The notes below the pieces were generated by a model, which worked only from the letters and a program-made list of their open reading frames with translations, searched no databases and was not told the DNA's origin. DNA of 64,000 bases from Malaciobacter mytili LMG 24559 (GTDB lineage Bacteria; Campylobacterota; Campylobacteria; Campylobacterales; Arcobacteraceae): the NCBI RefSeq assembly GCF_003346775.1, contig NZ_CP031219.1, positions 1,240,001-1,304,000 on the forward strand, written 5' to 3'. Position 1 is the stretch's first letter, and the number at the start of each line of letters is the position of its first letter. This document shows, one piece after another, positions 56,077 to 64,000 of the stretch. A program made the translations under genes and the position numbers.

Positions 56077-58278
56077 ATGCAAGAGATTATAAAAAAACTA
56101 GATTTAACAGAATATTTAGAATCATTTCAAGAACTTTTTTCACGAAAAAAAAATATTATTCTTGAAGGTGATATTAACTTACATTATAAACTAATTGAAG
56201 AGCTTTCAAGGTTTGAATTTAATCCTCCAAGTGAGGTTGCAAATTTAGATACTGCTTTAATACATATTCAAAAGCAAGCTGTTTTAAGACTTGATGATAT
56301 TTTTGAATTTGTAAAAATAATCAGATATTTTTTATACTTAAAAAGATTTAGTTTTGAAGGGAAACTAAAAGAGTGGATTGATAAAATAATCATTCCTGAA
56401 GATATTTTGAAGCTTGAGTTATTTTTTGATAGTAAGGGTAATTTAAAAGATGGTGTTGATGAAGATTATGATTTAATTAAAGATGCTATTTATAGAAATA
56501 AAGATTCTATAAAACAAAACTTGTATAAAATCATCAATTCTTCTAAACTTAAACCTTATTTAGTAGATTCACAAGTTCATTTAGTAAATGATGAAGAGGC
56601 AATTTTAGTAAGAGGTGGATTTAATCATGTGGTAAAAGCTACTGTTGTACATAGGTCTAATTCTGGATTTTTCTATATTGTTCCTCACTCTATTAGTGAA
56701 CTAAAACAAAAAAGAAGTGATTTAATAAATAAGCAAGAAGAGGTTATTTTAAAGCTATGTAAGCAAATAACTTCTAGTTTTGAAAAAAATATTTTATTTT
56801 TAAAATTTATAAATAAAGAGTTTGATAGGTTTGATCATTATCAAGCAAGATTATTTTTTGCAAAAATAAAAGATAAAAACTTTATTTTACCAACAAAAAA
56901 AGATAGTTGTAAATTAATTAACTTTAGACATCCAGCACTTCATGATGCAAAACCAATTTCTATTGACTTTTCTAAAGCTGTAATAATGATTACAGGAGTA
57001 AATGCAGGTGGAAAAACAATGATGTTAAAATCAGTTTTAAGTGCTGTTTTTCTATCAAAATATTTAATTCCTTATTATACGGATAAAAATACTCAAGTTG
57101 GAACTTTTAAAAATATAATTGCAGTTTTAGATGACCCTCAAAGTGTAAAAAATGATATTTCTACTTTTGCAGGAAGAATGGTAGAGTTTTCAAATTTATT
57201 TACTAAAAAAAATGCAATTGTTGGAGTTGATGAAATTGAACTTGGAACAGATTCTGATGAAGCTGCAAGTTTGTTTAAAGTAATAATTGAAGAGCTAATA
57301 AAAAAAGATATAAAGATTATTATTACAACTCACCATAAAAGATTAGCTGCACTTTTGGCTGCAAATGAAAATGTAGAGTTAATTGCTGCACTTTATGATG
57401 AAGAAAACCAAAGACCAACCTATGAGTTTTTACATGGAACAATAGGAAAGTCTTATGCTTTTGAAACTGCAAGTAGATATGGTATTCCACATAATATTAT
57501 AAAATATGCAAAGCAAGTATATGGGGAAGATAAAGATAAATTAAATGAACTTATTGAAAGAAGTAGCTCTTTAGAAAGACAGTATCAACGAAAACTTGCC
57601 CTTTTAAATGAAGAAATAGAAAAAATTGAAAAATTAAATAAGAGTTTAAAAGAGCAAAAAGAGAGTTTGGATATGCATATTTTACAAGAGAAATCTAAAC
57701 TTCATAAAGAGTATAAAGATGCAAGAGAAGAAGCTAAAAAAGCTATAAAAGCAAAAATTATGCAAGATGGACATAGACATTTAAATATTGCACATACAAA
57801 AGCTTCAAGTATTAAAACTGAAAAAGTAAAAGAGGTTGAAGAGTTAAAAGAGGGTGATAGGGTTAAATATAGAAACTCAAAAGGTGTAATTATTTCTATA
57901 AAAGGTAAACAAGCTTTTATTGAAAATGATTCAGGAATGAAAATGAAAGTTCCCTTAGAAGAGCTTTCAAGAAGTGGAAATGCTCCTAAACCACAAGTAA
58001 AACCAAAAGCAACAATAACTGTGGCAAAACCAGAAACTGGACATATAAAGCTTGATTTACATGGACAAAGAGTAGAAGAAGCTTTAGAAAACCTAGATAA
58101 ATTTATTTCAGATTCTTTAATTGCAGGATTTGATGAAGTATTGGTTTATCATGGTATTGGTATGGGAAAATTAGCTGCTGCTGTTAAAAAGTATCTTGAT
58201 AAGCATCCAAAGGTTAGAGGTTATGAAGATGCACATCCAAGTAGTGGTGGCTTTGGTGCAAAAGTTATTAAGTTATAA
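56077..58278 (+). CDS. mutS2: Endonuclease MutS2
   Basis: 733 residues. A MutS-type ATPase domain with Walker A GVNAGGKT (about residue 307), Walker B region VGVDEIELGTDSDEAAS and TTHHKRL, then a helical region and KOW-like segment. The C-terminal Smr nuclease domain (LDLHGQRVEEALENL, VYHGIGMGKLAAAVKKYL, GGFGAKVIKL) is complete. MutS2 limits homologous recombination and in this phylum protects against oxidative DNA damage; ribosome rescue is a second known role. No Shine-Dalgarno; possible leaderless mRNA. Confidence 0.92.
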   Translation: MQEIIKKLDLTEYLESFQELFSRKKNIILEGDINLHYKLIEELSRFEFNPPSEVANLDTALIHIQKQAVLRLDDIFEFVKIIRYFLYLKRFSFEGKLKEWIDKIIIPEDILKLELFFDSKGNLKDGVDEDYDLIKDAIYRNKDSIKQNLYKIINSSKLKPYLVDSQVHLVNDEEAILVRGGFNHVVKATVVHRSNSGFFYIVPHSISELKQKRSDLINKQEEVILKLCKQITSSFEKNILFLKFINKEFDRFDHYQARLFFAKIKDKNFILPTKKDSCKLINFRHPALHDAKPISIDFSKAVIMITGVNAGGKTMMLKSVLSAVFLSKYLIPYYTDKNTQVGTFKNIIAVLDDPQSVKNDISTFAGRMVEFSNLFTKKNAIVGVDEIELGTDSDEAASLFKVIIEELIKKDIKIIITTHHKRLAALLAANENVELIAALYDEENQRPTYEFLHGTIGKSYAFETASRYGIPHNIIKYAKQVYGEDKDKLNELIERSSSLERQYQRKLALLNEEIEKIEKLNKSLKEQKESLDMHILQEKSKLHKEYKDAREEAKKAIKAKIMQDGHRHLNIAHTKASSIKTEKVKEVEELKEGDRVKYRNSKGVIISIKGKQAFIENDSGMKMKVPLEELSRSGNAPKPQVKPKATITVAKPETGHIKLDLHGQRVEEALENLDKFISDSLIAGFDEVLVYHGIGMGKLAAAVKKYLDKHPKVRGYEDAHPSSGGFGAKVIKL

Positions 58279-58286
58279 GGAATAAA

Positions 58287-59117
58287 ATGCAAGAAGAAAT
58301 AGAATCAGTACAGAAGATTTATAATCTTCTAATAGAGTTTTTTATGAATTATAGTTTTCAAATTCTTGGAGCTATAATTATTGTTTTTTTAGGTTTTTTT
58401 GTAGCTAAAAAATTTGCACAAGCTGTGGAGAGATTATGTTTAAAAAATGATTTAGATGTAACTCTTACAAAGTTTATTGTAAATATTGTAAAGTTTGGGA
58501 TAATTATAGGTGCAGCTATAATTGCTATTGGTAAATTAGGAATTACCTTAACACCTTTTATTGCAGGTATTGGTGCTGCTTCACTTGGTGCAGGATTGGC
58601 ACTTCAAGGAACACTGTCAAATTATGGAGCAGGGTTATCTATTATAATTACAAGACCTTTTATAGTTGGAAATACAATAACTGTTCAAGATGTTTTTGGA
58701 ATAGTAGAAGAGATAAAACTAGGTCATACTATACTTTTAACAGAAGATGGAGAAAAAATCACTGTTCCAAATAAGTATATTATTGGAGAGGTAATTATTA
58801 ACTCTTTTGAATATAGAATAGTTGAAGCAACGGTTGGAATATCATATGAAAGTGATATGCAAAAAGCTATTAATATTATTTTAGATGAGATAAAAAGTTT
58901 TGAAGATTCAATCTCAACAAGTTCTAAACCTCAAGTGGGAATTAAAGAGTTTGCTGATTCTTCTGTTAATATAGAGTATAGATATTGGGCTAAAACTGAG
59001 ATTTATTTTGAGACACAATATAAAATAAATTTAGCTATCTTTGAAGCTTTAAAACAAAATAGTATTGAAATTCCTTATCCTATTAGAAACTTATACTTAC
59101 ATCAACAACAAGCTTAA
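58287..59117 (+). CDS. Small MscS-family mechanosensitive channel
   Basis: 276 residues, close to the size of E. coli MscS. Three membrane segments (about 20-43, 60-82, 92-115), a pore helix with GAASLGAGLALQGTLSNYGAG, and a cytoplasmic beta domain with VGNTITVQDVFGIVEEI and ITVPNKYIIGEVIINS. It starts 8 nt after mutS2 and ends within a palindromic terminator. It is the second MscS homologue within 10 kb. Confidence 0.92.
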   Translation: MQEEIESVQKIYNLLIEFFMNYSFQILGAIIIVFLGFFVAKKFAQAVERLCLKNDLDVTLTKFIVNIVKFGIIIGAAIIAIGKLGITLTPFIAGIGAASLGAGLALQGTLSNYGAGLSIIITRPFIVGNTITVQDVFGIVEEIKLGHTILLTEDGEKITVPNKYIIGEVIINSFEYRIVEATVGISYESDMQKAINIILDEIKSFEDSISTSSKPQVGIKEFADSSVNIEYRYWAKTEIYFETQYKINLAIFEALKQNSIEIPYPIRNLYLHQQQA

Positions 59118-59146
59118 TAAAATAGAAGAATTCTTCTATTTTATTA
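59115..59146. terminator. Perfect 32-nt palindrome terminator, mscS/hypothetical
   Basis: Arms 59115-59130 and 59131-59146 are exact complements. The stop of the MscS gene (59115-59117) and the stop of the converging gene (59136-59138) both lie inside. Confidence 0.75.
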
Positions 59147-59678
59147 GTAAAAATGAGTTTATTGCACAAGTAATTCTTTTTTCTAAATCACTTAAATCTG
59201 TATTTATATAATCAATTTGTATTTTATATAAGCTTTTATTTTTATAAATAAACTCTAAAATAAAATACCCAGCATATAACTTGGCTTTTTTATTTTTTTT
59301 ACCCTTATCTTCTTTATCATTTTCATATAAGTGAGCTTTTATAAGAATATTTTCCAAGTTGCTATTTTTACTTTGTTTTATATATTTTAAAAGTATATTA
59401 TTAACTTTTTGTTCAAATATTTTAAGAGTAAAACTATCTTTTAGATTACTTTTCATATATTTTGAGTATTCAATTGAACTTTTTAATTTATAGTTATTTA
59501 GATAAAAGAGTTCTTGGGCTTTTTTTATATACTCTTTATTTTCAATTTTTTCAAAAGTGGTAGTTTGATTTTGGCAAGGTACTCTTTTTACTTTTTGTGA
59601 GGGTTTATTTAGTTGTTCATATATAGCATATGAGAAAAACAAAAAAATTAAAAATAGAATTGAATAGAGAAACTTCAT
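59136..59678 (-). CDS. Hypothetical protein with signal anchor
   Basis: 180 residues with one N-terminal hydrophobic segment (about 3-19), then a lysine-rich predicted extracytoplasmic domain with helices and a C-terminal beta stretch (GYFILEFIYKNKSLYKIQI). One pair of Cys (about 35 and 173) might form a disulfide. No family recognised. AAGG lies before the ATG. Convergent with the small MscS gene. Confidence 0.6.
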   Translation of the reverse strand: MKFLYSILFLIFLFFSYAIYEQLNKPSQKVKRVPCQNQTTTFEKIENKEYIKKAQELFYLNNYKLKSSIEYSKYMKSNLKDSFTLKIFEQKVNNILLKYIKQSKNSNLENILIKAHLYENDKEDKGKKNKKAKLYAGYFILEFIYKNKSLYKIQIDYINTDLSDLEKRITCAINSFLLIK

Positions 59679-59782
59679 AAATAAACCTTATATATTTTAT
59701 TTGAAAATTGTATATTATCAAAGTAAAATATATAAGTCAATATTATTTTAAAATTATAAGTAAAAATAATATTTATAAAGAG

Positions 59783-62521
59783 CTATTTTCTTTTAGCTAC
59801 TGTAATCTCTAAGTCAAATTTAGTAAAGTTTTTATTTGTCTCACTCTGTTTTTCTTCACTAATTATAAGTTTTGAACTATCTACTTTTTTAGTTTTAAAA
59901 TAATCTAAAATAGTTTTAATTCTATTTTGTGTTAAAAGTTTAATCTCATCTTCTGTAATAATTTGTTTTAAAGCAATATTTTCTTTTAGGTTTGCTAAAT
60001 ATTTATCTTTTAAAAATACTTCTTTTTTATTTTCATTTATAATAAACTCTTTTTTTATCTCTTTTAACTCTTTTTTATTTTTATATGAAGTATATAAATT
60101 TTCAATTGCAATTTGATATTTATCCCCTTTTGATACTTTTTTCATTTGCTCTTCTATTAATAAAGTTGCTTTTGAATTTTGTAAAGCTTTTATATCATTT
60201 GAAGTATAGTTTGGAATAATTTTTATAGCAATATTTGGTCTTTTTTCCATAATTAAAGCAAGATTATCAAGGGCTTCTTTTTCTGATGGAAGTAATTTAC
60301 TACTTGCATATTCAAAATCAATAGTTTTTATTTCATCAGCTTGAATACCTAAAAGTGAAGCTAATAAGTTAAAAGGTGCACTTACTGCTTTTAATATCAA
60401 GTTTGTAAAGGCTTTCCAAATAATAGGACCCACTGAAAAGTTAGGATCATTAACATCCCCAGAAATAGGTATATCTAAGTTGATTATTCCTTTTGAATCT
60501 TCAAGTAATGCAATTGCTAGTTCTAGTGGAAGTGAAACTGCATCTTCACTTTTTATTTCTTTCCCAAATCTAATATCACTTATAATTATGCTATTTTTAG
60601 CATCTAAATTTGAACTTTTTATATTATATTTTAAATCAAGATTTAATTTACCTGAGTCTATTTCTCTACCTAAAAATTTACCTGAGTAAGAAGTGAAATT
60701 TTTAATAGTAATATTTTTAAATATCATATTTATATCTGTTAGATTTTTTATATTTTGATGTTCAACTAATCCTGTAATTTTTGTATAACCATATGTATCA
60801 ACAGCACCTTCTAAATTAAGTTTTGTTGGTTTCGAACTTTTTGAGTTGAATTCAGAAAAGTTTCCATTTAAATTTGAAACCAATGTTTTAAAAGGTATTG
60901 GTAAATTTTTATCTTCAAAATTAAAAGAAGCATTTTCTATTTTAAGTGGGCCTATATCTAAGTTTAAATTATCTTTTGAATTGTTTTCTTTTTGTGTATT
61001 AGTAGTTAGTTTATCTTTTTGCTCTTTTTTATTTGTTGTAGTATTTTTAGGAAGCGTAATACTTATATATGGCTCTTTTAACTTTGTATTTTTTATTGCT
61101 AAAGTATTATTTTCAAATACAATTTTATCAATAATTAAATCTATGTTTTTTGTAATAATTTCAGCTTGTAACTGTTTAGTTAAAAATAAAGCTTCTTTTT
61201 TTAAATCAATTTTATCTAAAAAGATTTTTTCTTTTTCTTTTTTTAAATTTGTTGCAACTAATGATAGGTTTTTTATATCAAGATTTAGTTGTTCTTTTTT
61301 ATTAGATATTTTAATTGAAGGTTCATTTAAAGTAATTGTTGAGATTTTTAAATCCTCTTTTTTTACTTTAAAATTATCAATATTAAAACTAAGATTATTT
61401 AGTCTTACTTCATTATTGTTACTTTTATCACTATATTCAAGCTGTGCTTTTGAAATATTAAATGTTTTTAAATCAAAAAACCACGGTAAAGAGTTTTCTT
61501 CTTGTTTTGTAGGTTCTTTTTTTTCTATTGTATTTATAAGTGTAGTAAAGTTTATCTCTTTGTTTTTAGATATAATTGCCTTTACAAAGGGTTTTTCTAA
61601 AGATATTGATTCTATATCAATTATTTGTTTTGGGTATTCTAAAAATAGGTTTTTAACTAATAAATTTTCAAATTTTGCTAATGTAGAGTTTTTTTGTTTT
61701 AAATCAATATTTTTTATAGCTAAATTTAAATTTTGAACTTTTAAATCTAAAGAGTTATTAAAATTTATTTGATAACCAAAGTTTAAATCAATAGAAGCCT
61801 TATCCTCTAAGTTAAAATTTAACATACTTTTTTTATAGCTTAAAAACTCAGTTGGTTTTAAATTTTGTAAACTTACATTTGCATACATAGAAAAAGGTTC
61901 TAATTTAAAGCCACCTTTCATATTTAAAGTTGTATTTTCATTTATTTTTGTACTTAAAGTTTGTGAAGCAACAATATTTTTAAAACTTCCTAAATCATGA
62001 AAAACATAGTTTAAGTTATTTAATGAAATAGAAAAAGGATCAATTTTACTATTTCTTGTATAGTTTATTGTTGCATTATTTATATTTGTTGTAAGTATTA
62101 AAAAATCAATTATAGAAGAGTTTGTATTTTTATTTTTTTCTTCTTTTTTTTCTTTTGCTAATTTTGTAAGATTTATAATACCTTTATCATCTTCAATTAT
62201 ATTAATTTTTGCATCAGTTAAATTAATTTTTTCAAATCTTATATGATTTTTATCAATTGTTTTAAAAATAGAAAAATCAATATATAAATTTTTAAAATAA
62301 ATTAATGATGTTTCTTTATCTTTTATTTCAAACTCATCAATATTTATTTCAAAAGTAAAAGGATTTAATCTAAGATTTTCTATAAAAACCTCTTTTGTAA
62401 TATTTTCATTGATTATTTTTATTATTTGTGGTTTAAGAAAATAGGGAATAATAAAAAATCCAATTAAAGAGTATAGTAATACTAAAGATATTAGTATTTT
62501 TATAGTTTTATTAGTTTTCAT
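59783..62521 (-). CDS. DUF748/AsmA-like large envelope protein
   Basis: 912 residues. One N-terminal membrane segment (about 9-27) is followed by a long periplasmic region rich in alternating hydrophobic beta strands, ending in repeats such as LNLDLKYNIKSSNLDAKNS and GKLNLDL, as in DUF748/AsmA-like lipid-transport or envelope-integrity proteins. A C-terminal section (PNIAIKIIPNYTSNDIKALQ; later TILDYFKTKKVDSSKLIIS) resembles an OmpA-like fold. Family members are thought to bridge membranes for lipid transfer; specific role unknown. Confidence 0.75.
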   Translation of the reverse strand: MKTNKTIKILISLVLLYSLIGFFIIPYFLKPQIIKIINENITKEVFIENLRLNPFTFEINIDEFEIKDKETSLIYFKNLYIDFSIFKTIDKNHIRFEKINLTDAKINIIEDDKGIINLTKLAKEKKEEKNKNTNSSIIDFLILTTNINNATINYTRNSKIDPFSISLNNLNYVFHDLGSFKNIVASQTLSTKINENTTLNMKGGFKLEPFSMYANVSLQNLKPTEFLSYKKSMLNFNLEDKASIDLNFGYQINFNNSLDLKVQNLNLAIKNIDLKQKNSTLAKFENLLVKNLFLEYPKQIIDIESISLEKPFVKAIISKNKEINFTTLINTIEKKEPTKQEENSLPWFFDLKTFNISKAQLEYSDKSNNNEVRLNNLSFNIDNFKVKKEDLKISTITLNEPSIKISNKKEQLNLDIKNLSLVATNLKKEKEKIFLDKIDLKKEALFLTKQLQAEIITKNIDLIIDKIVFENNTLAIKNTKLKEPYISITLPKNTTTNKKEQKDKLTTNTQKENNSKDNLNLDIGPLKIENASFNFEDKNLPIPFKTLVSNLNGNFSEFNSKSSKPTKLNLEGAVDTYGYTKITGLVEHQNIKNLTDINMIFKNITIKNFTSYSGKFLGREIDSGKLNLDLKYNIKSSNLDAKNSIIISDIRFGKEIKSEDAVSLPLELAIALLEDSKGIINLDIPISGDVNDPNFSVGPIIWKAFTNLILKAVSAPFNLLASLLGIQADEIKTIDFEYASSKLLPSEKEALDNLALIMEKRPNIAIKIIPNYTSNDIKALQNSKATLLIEEQMKKVSKGDKYQIAIENLYTSYKNKKELKEIKKEFIINENKKEVFLKDKYLANLKENIALKQIITEDEIKLLTQNRIKTILDYFKTKKVDSSKLIISEEKQSETNKNFTKFDLEITVAKRK

Positions 62522-62606
62522 TAAATTACCTCTCTTTGCAGTTAGTTTTATTATAGCAAAATAAACATAACTTCGCTACAATCCCATTAGAGAAAAAAGG
62601 ATAAGA

Positions 62607-63707
62607 ATGACAGTTATAGAAATATTTCAAAAATTATTAAAATTTAAGTCAATTACTCCTAATGATGATGGGGCTTTTGATTTTATAGAAGAGTATTTAG
62701 GTGAAGAGTGGAATTGTATAAATATTGATAGAGAAGATACAAAAAATAGATTTTATTATAAAAAATTCAATGAAAATCCCCAACATTTATGTTTTGCAGG
62801 ACATATAGATGTGGTACCTCCTGGGAATGGTTGGGAAGTTGATCCATTTGAAGCAAAAGTTATAGATGGTATAATAACTGCAAGGGGAGCACAAGATATG
62901 AAAAGTGGTGATGCTGCTTTTTTATATGCTTGTAAAAATGCTAAAAATTTTGATGGGACTTTATCTATTTTACTAACAAGTGATGAAGAGGGTGAAGGAA
63001 CTTATGGAACTATTAAAGCTTTAGAGTATTTAAAACAAATTAATATGATTCCAAACTATGCAGTTGTTGCAGAACCTACTTGCGAAGAAGTTTTTGGAGA
63101 TGCAATAAAAGTTGGAAGAAGGGGAAGTATTAATGGATATATTACAATTAAAGGAAAGCAAGGTCATGCTGCTTATCCTGAAAAATGTATAAATCCAATA
63201 CATAATTTTGCTTCAGTATTACCAAAAATAGCTGGTATTAATTTAGATAATGGAGATGAATATTTTTCTCCTAGTAAATTAGTAATTACAGATATTAGAG
63301 GTGGTATGAAAGTTACAAATGTAACTGCAAATGAATTAGAAATTATGTTTAATGTAAGAAATTCTACAAATACTACAAGAGAAGATGTTGAAAATTTTAT
63401 TTATGAAAATTTAAAAGGTTTAGATTATGAATTTAGAACTACACAAGGTTCCTTTCCTTTTGTTACAAATAAACAATCAAAAGTAGTAAAAGCTATGGAA
63501 AATTCAATTAAAGAAATATTAAATATCACTACAAAACATAGTACAGCTGGAGGTACAAGTGATGCTAGATATTTTGGTGCTTTTGGAATAGAAGCAATTG
63601 AATTTGGTGTAATAAATGATACTATTCATAGTGTAGGTGAGAGAACTTCTGTTAAAGAAGTGGAAGATTTATGTTTAGTATTTGAAAATTTAATAGCAAA
63701 GTTTTAG
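62607..63707 (+). CDS. dapE: Succinyl-diaminopimelate desuccinylase
   Basis: 366-residue M20 metallohydrolase of lysine/diaminopimelate synthesis. Metal motifs are CFAGHIDVVPPGNGW, ARGAQDMKSGDAAF, LLTSDEEGEGTYG and a C-terminal HSVGERTSVKEVE. The protein is near the family length of about 370. AAAAGGATAAG lies before the ATG. It is followed after 13 nt by a GNAT gene. Confidence 0.93.
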   Translation: MTVIEIFQKLLKFKSITPNDDGAFDFIEEYLGEEWNCINIDREDTKNRFYYKKFNENPQHLCFAGHIDVVPPGNGWEVDPFEAKVIDGIITARGAQDMKSGDAAFLYACKNAKNFDGTLSILLTSDEEGEGTYGTIKALEYLKQINMIPNYAVVAEPTCEEVFGDAIKVGRRGSINGYITIKGKQGHAAYPEKCINPIHNFASVLPKIAGINLDNGDEYFSPSKLVITDIRGGMKVTNVTANELEIMFNVRNSTNTTREDVENFIYENLKGLDYEFRTTQGSFPFVTNKQSKVVKAMENSIKEILNITTKHSTAGGTSDARYFGAFGIEAIEFGVINDTIHSVGERTSVKEVEDLCLVFENLIAKF

Positions 63708-63720
63708 AACTCTTTTAAAT

Positions 63721-64000
63721 ATGCAAATAATAATTTACGATAAAAGTTACTTAAATAAAATTCCAGAACTTTTTGTAAATTCTATTTATAATAGCTGTAA
63801 AAAAGATTATACTCTTAAGCAGTTAGAAGCTTGGGCTGGTTTAAATATTGATTATAAGTTTTGGGAAAATAAACTTAAAAAAACAAAACCTTTTCTTGCT
63901 ATTTTAGATGGAAAATTAGTAGGTTTTGCAGAATTTTATAATGATTATATAGATTGTTTTTATGTGGATTATACTTTTCAAAAAAAAGGTATAGGCAAAG
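63721..64000 (+). CDS. GNAT-family N-acetyltransferase, N-terminal part
   Basis: Only the first ~93 codons lie in the window. The start MQIIIYDKSYLNKIPELF and the strand-helix LAILDGKLVGFAEFYNDYIDCFYVDYTFQKKGIGK, which ends in the acetyl-CoA-binding Q/RxxGxG/K-type motif, indicate GNAT. Substrate unknown. It is probably co-transcribed with dapE. Confidence 0.75.
   Translation, partial: MQIIIYDKSYLNKIPELFVNSIYNSCKKDYTLKQLEAWAGLNIDYKFWENKLKKTKPFLAILDGKLVGFAEFYNDYIDCFYVDYTFQKKGIGK

Noticed and set aside
60846-61736. Long plus-strand ORF (296 residues) antisense to the DUF748 gene
   Set aside because: Ser/Phe-rich, no domain or start signal; arises from the skewed codon use of the minus-strand gene.

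Overview
The window is a very A+T-rich stretch (by eye well under one third G+C, not calculated) of a chromosome from a Campylobacterota bacterium, most probably of the Arcobacter group. The evidence is gene order and family type. ftsX-ftsE-trmB-flpA-rluD lie divergent to rodA, as in Campylobacter. aroB-mscS-mtaB-(FtsH-like AAA)-bioV follows the order known from Helicobacter and Arcobacter relatives. There is a long TrmB, a MutS2 and a short YrdC protein, and many PAS/GGDEF/EAL sensors. Coding is dense, starts are often TTG, and -10 boxes are TATAAT or TAAAAT. I see no insertion sequence, prophage, integrase, CRISPR array or rRNA; one tRNA (Glu) is present.

Layout. 1-5.5 kb: cell-division, RNA-modification and envelope genes on the minus strand, with rodA divergent. 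5.5-8.7 kb: a PhnD-like periplasmic binding protein coupled to a diguanylate cyclase, then a TonB. 8.7-11.2 kb: hemL, ppnP, atpZ-like and a membrane protein. 11.1-13.7 kb: rpoD with a PAS-like protein behind it. 13.8-16.8 kb: leuD-leuB and an unidentified permease. 16.8-18.1 kb: a DHH phosphoesterase and a HIT protein, convergent. 18.3-21.5 kb: the alpha ribosomal operon (rpmJ-rpsM-rpsK-rpsD-rpoA-rplQ) with a strongly folded leader. 21.6-24.4 kb: gatA and guaB. 24.5-29.7 kb: mixed small genes (polysaccharide deacetylase, LOG, Panacea/SocA-like, AcpH, CopD-like, YwqK-like, phosphatase-like). 29.8-35.9 kb: metX-xseB, a ThiF-like protein, carB, a YrdC-like protein and tRNA-Glu. 36.2-37.9 kb: an orphan membrane protein and an EAL protein. 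38-44.6 kb: a MarR-controlled tripartite RND efflux operon ending in a TetR gene. 44.6-47.7 kb: a periplasmic binding protein and PAS histidine kinase pair. 48-54.5 kb: aroB-mscS-mtaB-AAA-bioV-mog. 54.7-59.1 kb: SLC13 transporter, mutS2 and a small MscS. 59.1-64 kb: a hypothetical, a giant DUF748/AsmA-like protein, dapE and a partial GNAT gene.

Themes worth attention. (1) Two separate operons join an orphan periplasmic binding protein to a membrane signalling enzyme (binding protein with diguanylate cyclase; binding protein with histidine kinase) and carry no transporter genes, which suggests ligand sensing rather than uptake. (2) The alpha operon has a three-way-junction-like leader RNA just before rpmJ. 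(3) The efflux operon has two near-identical 16-bp palindromes, the probable MarR operators, between divergent genes. (4) mutS2, marR and tonB each have a -10-like hexamer exactly 6 nt before the ATG and no Shine-Dalgarno, which points to leaderless mRNAs; at mutS2 the -10 lies inside a perfect 26-nt inverted repeat. (5) An FtsH-like AAA protein has lost the protease zinc motif. (6) Several convergent gene pairs share long palindromic terminators that contain their stop codons. All functions are read from sequence and general family knowledge; no search was run.
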